Assembly: GCA_003567075.1 (NCBI GenBank) | Contig: PXAU01000172.1 | Location: 1-7,501 of the forward strand | Direction of reading: 5' to 3' | Origin: Trueperaceae bacterium | Lineage (GTDB): Bacteria; Deinococcota; Deinococci; Deinococcales; Trueperaceae | DNA length: 7,501 nt | Shown here: piece after piece, positions 5,629-7,501 of the stretch | How the letters are laid out: each line of letters opens with the position of its first letter | Numbering within the stretch: the stretch's first letter is position 1 | Translations under genes and position numbers: made by a program | Notes under the pieces: model-generated | The model's input: only the letters and a program-made list of their open reading frames with translations | What the model was told of the DNA's origin: nothing | Database searches by the model: none

Positions 5629-6708
5629 CGCAAGATCGTGCACGTCGACATGGACGCGTTCTACGCCGCGGTGGAGCAGCGTGACGAACCCCGGCTTCGC
5701 GGCCAGCCCGTCGCGGTCGGCGGCGGCAGCGAGCGGGGCGTGGTGATGACCGCTTCGTACGAGGCGCGCCGCTTCGGCGTGCGCTCGGCCATGCCGAGCG
5801 CCCACGCGCGCCGCCTGTGTCCCGAACTGATCATCGTCCCACCGCGCTTCCCCGCCTACCACGAGGCGTCGCAGGCGGTCCACGAGGTGTTCCGCAGGTT
5901 CACCGACCTGGTCGAGCCGTTGGCCCTCGACGAGGCCTTCCTCGACGTCACGGAGCCGAAGCGCGGTCCGCCCTCGGGCACCTTGGCGGCGCGCGCCATC
6001 AAGGCCGAGATCCGCCGCGTCACTGGTCTCACCGCCTCGGCCGGCGTGGCCAACGGCAAGTTCGTCGCGAAGGTGGCCTCGGGTATGCACAAACCGGATG
6101 GCCTGACGGTGATCACGCCCGGCCAGGTGGTGGCGTTCGTGTCGGCACTGCCGATCGAGGCCTTCTTCGGGGTCGGGCCGCGGACCGCCGAGCGACTGCG
6201 TCAGTTGGGCGTGCGCACCGGCGCCGACCTGCTCCTGGTGGACCCGGCAGCGCTGCAGGCGACGGTCGGTAAGCTGGCGACCTTCTTGCTGCAGGCCGCA
6301 CGGGGCGTGGACGAGCGTCCGGTCGTGCCGGATCGGCAACGCAAGTCCATCGGCGCGGAGCGCACCTTCGCGCGCGACCTCGACGGCCGCGCGGCGCTCG
6401 AACCGGAACTGGCCAGCGTCTGCGAGACCGTCGGTCGACGCTTGCAGCGCGCCCGTTTAGCGGCGCGGACGGTGAGCATCAAGGTGAAGTACCACGACTT
6501 CCGAATCGTGACGCGCTCGCTCACCCCCGCAACACCGGTGCGCAGCACCGAGGAGCTGCGTCGCTGGGGTGACGCGCTGCTGTTCACGACGCCACGGCCC
6601 GCGGGCGCGCTGCGGTTGGTCGGCGTGAGCGTGAGCGGGCTCTTCCCCGCCTCGCTGTGGGTGGAGCAACCGGCGTTGCCCTTCAGCGAGCCGACCATAC
6701 GCCCGTAA
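5626..6708 (+). CDS. dinB: DNA polymerase IV (Y-family translesion polymerase)
   Basis: DinB copies past damaged bases, classically N2-guanine adducts and alkylation lesions, at the replication fork. The 360 aa align well with the family (351 in Escherichia coli). The start VRKIVHVDMDAFYAAVE carries catalytic Asp8 and the steric gate Tyr13 that excludes ribonucleotides. The palm motif ALDEAFLDVT holds Asp102 and Glu103. SAGVANGKFVAKVAS (138-152) and a helix-hairpin-helix GVGPRTAERLRQLGV (182-196) complete the core. The little-finger domain follows RKSIGAERTF (239-248). Near the C-terminus QPALPF (348-353) resembles the QxxLxF beta-clamp-binding peptide, so clamp interaction is likely. I chose the GTG at 5626 because it gives the same N-terminus as known DinB proteins; a GTG at 5617 adds three residues. 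It is divergent from menC and followed 93 bp later by the carbonic anhydrase gene. Confidence 0.96.
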   Translation: MRKIVHVDMDAFYAAVEQRDEPRLRGQPVAVGGGSERGVVMTASYEARRFGVRSAMPSAHARRLCPELIIVPPRFPAYHEASQAVHEVFRRFTDLVEPLALDEAFLDVTEPKRGPPSGTLAARAIKAEIRRVTGLTASAGVANGKFVAKVASGMHKPDGLTVITPGQVVAFVSALPIEAFFGVGPRTAERLRQLGVRTGADLLLVDPAALQATVGKLATFLLQAARGVDERPVVPDRQRKSIGAERTFARDLDGRAALEPELASVCETVGRRLQRARLAARTVSIKVKYHDFRIVTRSLTPATPVRSTEELRRWGDALLFTTPRPAGALRLVGVSVSGLFPASLWVEQPALPFSEPTIRP

Positions 6709-6738
6709 CCGGTCTCGATGCGATCGACGGCGTTCCCC

Positions 6739-6755
6739 TCCTGGCGCGCCCAGGA
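6739..6755 (+). terminator. hairpin downstream of dinB, weak terminator candidate
   Basis: TCCTGG (6739-6744) and CCAGGA (6750-6755) form a perfect 6-bp stem with a 5-base CGCGC loop, starting 31 nt after the dinB stop. No T-tract follows, so intrinsic termination is uncertain. Confidence 0.25.
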
Positions 6756-6787
6756 CCCAGCGCCCACCGTGCCCAGCAGGACCACGC

Positions 6788-6804
6788 TATCCTGGGGTGC
6801 GATG
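6788..6804 (+). promoter_or_regulatory. possible start-proximal -10 of the carbonic anhydrase gene
   Basis: TATCCT (6788-6793; 4 of 6 to TATAAT, with TAnnnT) ends 8 nt before the ATG at 6802. The layout matches that seen at dinB and menC and suggests a leaderless or near-leaderless transcript. The GGGG between them could serve as a poor ribosome-binding site. The -35 region (around 6765-6770) is a poor match. Confidence 0.35.
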
Positions 6805-7440
6805 AGCACACCCCTACCGACCCGAGCGGCCGAGGTGCTCGATGCGCTCTTGGCCGGCAACGAACGCTACGCGGGCGACCAAGCGCGCCACCCCCACCTC
6901 GACCGCCGCACCCGCGCAGCGTTGTGCGCAGGCCAACACCCCAGCGCCGCGGTGCTCGCCTGCTCCGACTCGCGGGTGCCGCCCACGCTCGTGTTCGACC
7001 AAGGGCTCGGCGATCTCTTCGTGGTCCGGAACGCCGGCCAACTCCTCACCCTCGACGCGCTCGCCAGCCTGGAGTACGCGGTGCTGGAACTCGACGTGCC
7101 GCTCATCGTGGTGCTCGGCCATGAGGGGTGCGGTGCCGTCGCGGCCGCCAGCGCGACCTTCGGTGGCGACTCGATCCCCGAGGGGCACCTGTCGCAGGTG
7201 CTGGCGCCACTGGCGCCGGCGGTGGCGGTGGCGGCGAGGCGCTGTGGCGACGCCGAGCCCGGACGCTTGGCCGAAGCAGCAGGCGAGGTCCACCTGCGCA
7301 TGACCGTCGCTGCGCTGCAGCGTGCCGAGCCGATCGTCGCGCGGCGCGTCGCCAGCGGCCAACTCGCGGTGGTCGGCCTCAGGTACGAGCTCGAGACGGG
7401 GCGGACGCGCCTCCTGGACGAACCGTCCACAGCGCCTTGA
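6802..7440 (+). CDS. beta-class carbonic anhydrase
   Basis: This zinc enzyme interconverts CO2 and bicarbonate. The 212-residue protein has the complete beta-class active site: CSDSR (54-58), with zinc ligand Cys54 and the Asp56/Arg58 dyad, and HEGCGA (107-112), with zinc ligands His107 and Cys110. Other family blocks are LLAGNERY (16-23), FDQGLGDLFVVRNAG (65-79), EYAVLELDVPLIVVLGH (91-107) and the C-terminal strand VVGLRYELETG (190-200). It has no signal peptide or membrane segment, so it should be cytoplasmic. I chose the ATG at 6802 because the sequence from there looks like a normal family N-terminus. An ATG at 6718 would add 28 residues of unrelated composition and has no ribosome-binding site. 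It follows dinB on the same strand but probably has its own promoter. Likely roles are bicarbonate supply and CO2/pH balance. A link to the hyp genes, whose HypF consumes carbamoyl phosphate, is only speculation. Confidence 0.95.
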   Translation: MSTPLPTRAAEVLDALLAGNERYAGDQARHPHLDRRTRAALCAGQHPSAAVLACSDSRVPPTLVFDQGLGDLFVVRNAGQLLTLDALASLEYAVLELDVPLIVVLGHEGCGAVAAASATFGGDSIPEGHLSQVLAPLAPAVAVAARRCGDAEPGRLAEAAGEVHLRMTVAALQRAEPIVARRVASGQLAVVGLRYELETGRTRLLDEPSTAP

Positions 7441-7441
7441 A

Positions 7442-7482
7442 GGCAGGGCCGGCTGCGGGCGGGTCGGGCTGCGGGCAGGGCC
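7442..7482. repeat. interleaved short direct repeats after the carbonic anhydrase gene
   Basis: GGCTGCGGGC occurs at 7451-7460 and 7467-7476 (period 16), and GGCAGGGCC at 7442-7450 and 7474-7482. The run begins 2 nt after the gene's stop region and ends in the palindrome GCAGGGCCTGC (7476-7486), which could fold in RNA. There is no T-tract. The next gene is not reached within the window. Confidence 0.5.
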
Positions 7483-7501
7483 TGCGGCGCCCCTCAACGC
7501 A

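Noticed and set aside
5458..6339. Minus-strand open frame extending menC upstream by 294 residues
   Set aside because: It is antisense to dinB and to the repeat-rich spacer. The enolase-family N-terminal domain begins exactly at the Met at 5457.
19..7440. A functional system joining the hyp genes with carbonic anhydrase (bicarbonate to carbamoyl phosphate to cyanide ligands)
   Set aside because: The carbonic anhydrase gene is on the other strand, beyond menC and dinB, with its own apparent promoter. Nothing in the sequence ties it to hydrogenase maturation.
6814..7497. Minus-strand 227-codon frame opposite the carbonic anhydrase gene
   Set aside because: It is the mirror of a complete beta-carbonic anhydrase. 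Its protein has no domain-like pattern.

Overview
The window is very GC-rich (visually about 70%), gene-dense DNA with strongly GC-biased third codon positions and almost only TGA stops. It carries eight well-supported bacterial genes. Three of them seem to start at or next to their own transcription start (a -10-like hexamer 6-8 nt before the start codon), and the menC-like gene is of the N-succinylamino acid racemase type. Both fit an actinobacterium, or less likely a Deinococcus/Chloroflexi-type organism. This placement is an inference; no rRNA or taxonomic marker is present.

Layout. Minus strand, read from right to left: (1) menC-like enolase-superfamily gene, 5457-4345; (2) a 221-bp spacer holding a near-consensus promoter (TTGACA, 17 bp, TACACT), a dyad over the predicted start site and further inverted repeats; (3) an Rrf2-family regulator, 4123-3701; (4) hypA, hypB, hypF and hypC, 3629-19, packed with 1-5 nt overlaps or gaps after hypA. 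hypD, and probably hypE, should lie just beyond base 1; a possible hypD start overlaps the end of hypC. Plus strand: dinB (DNA polymerase IV), 5626-6708, divergent from menC, then a beta-carbonic anhydrase, 6802-7440. The menC/dinB divergent spacer contains direct repeats with an 11-bp period.

How the genes work together. HypA and HypB deliver nickel to [NiFe]-hydrogenase. HypF makes the carbamoyl group that becomes the cyanide ligands of the active-site iron. HypC, with HypD, carries the Fe(CN)2CO unit. The Rrf2 regulator has three cysteines that suit an Fe-S cluster. It is first in the same transcription unit, so the likely logic is redox-, O2-, NO- or Fe-S-responsive autoregulated control of hydrogenase maturation. 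No hydrogenase structural gene is present. menC, dinB and the carbonic anhydrase look like ordinary housekeeping neighbours.

I see no mobile element, CRISPR array, tRNA or rRNA, and no clearly undescribed multi-gene system. The most interesting parts are the Rrf2-hyp linkage with its promoter/operator region, the shared start-site architecture, and the helically phased repeats.
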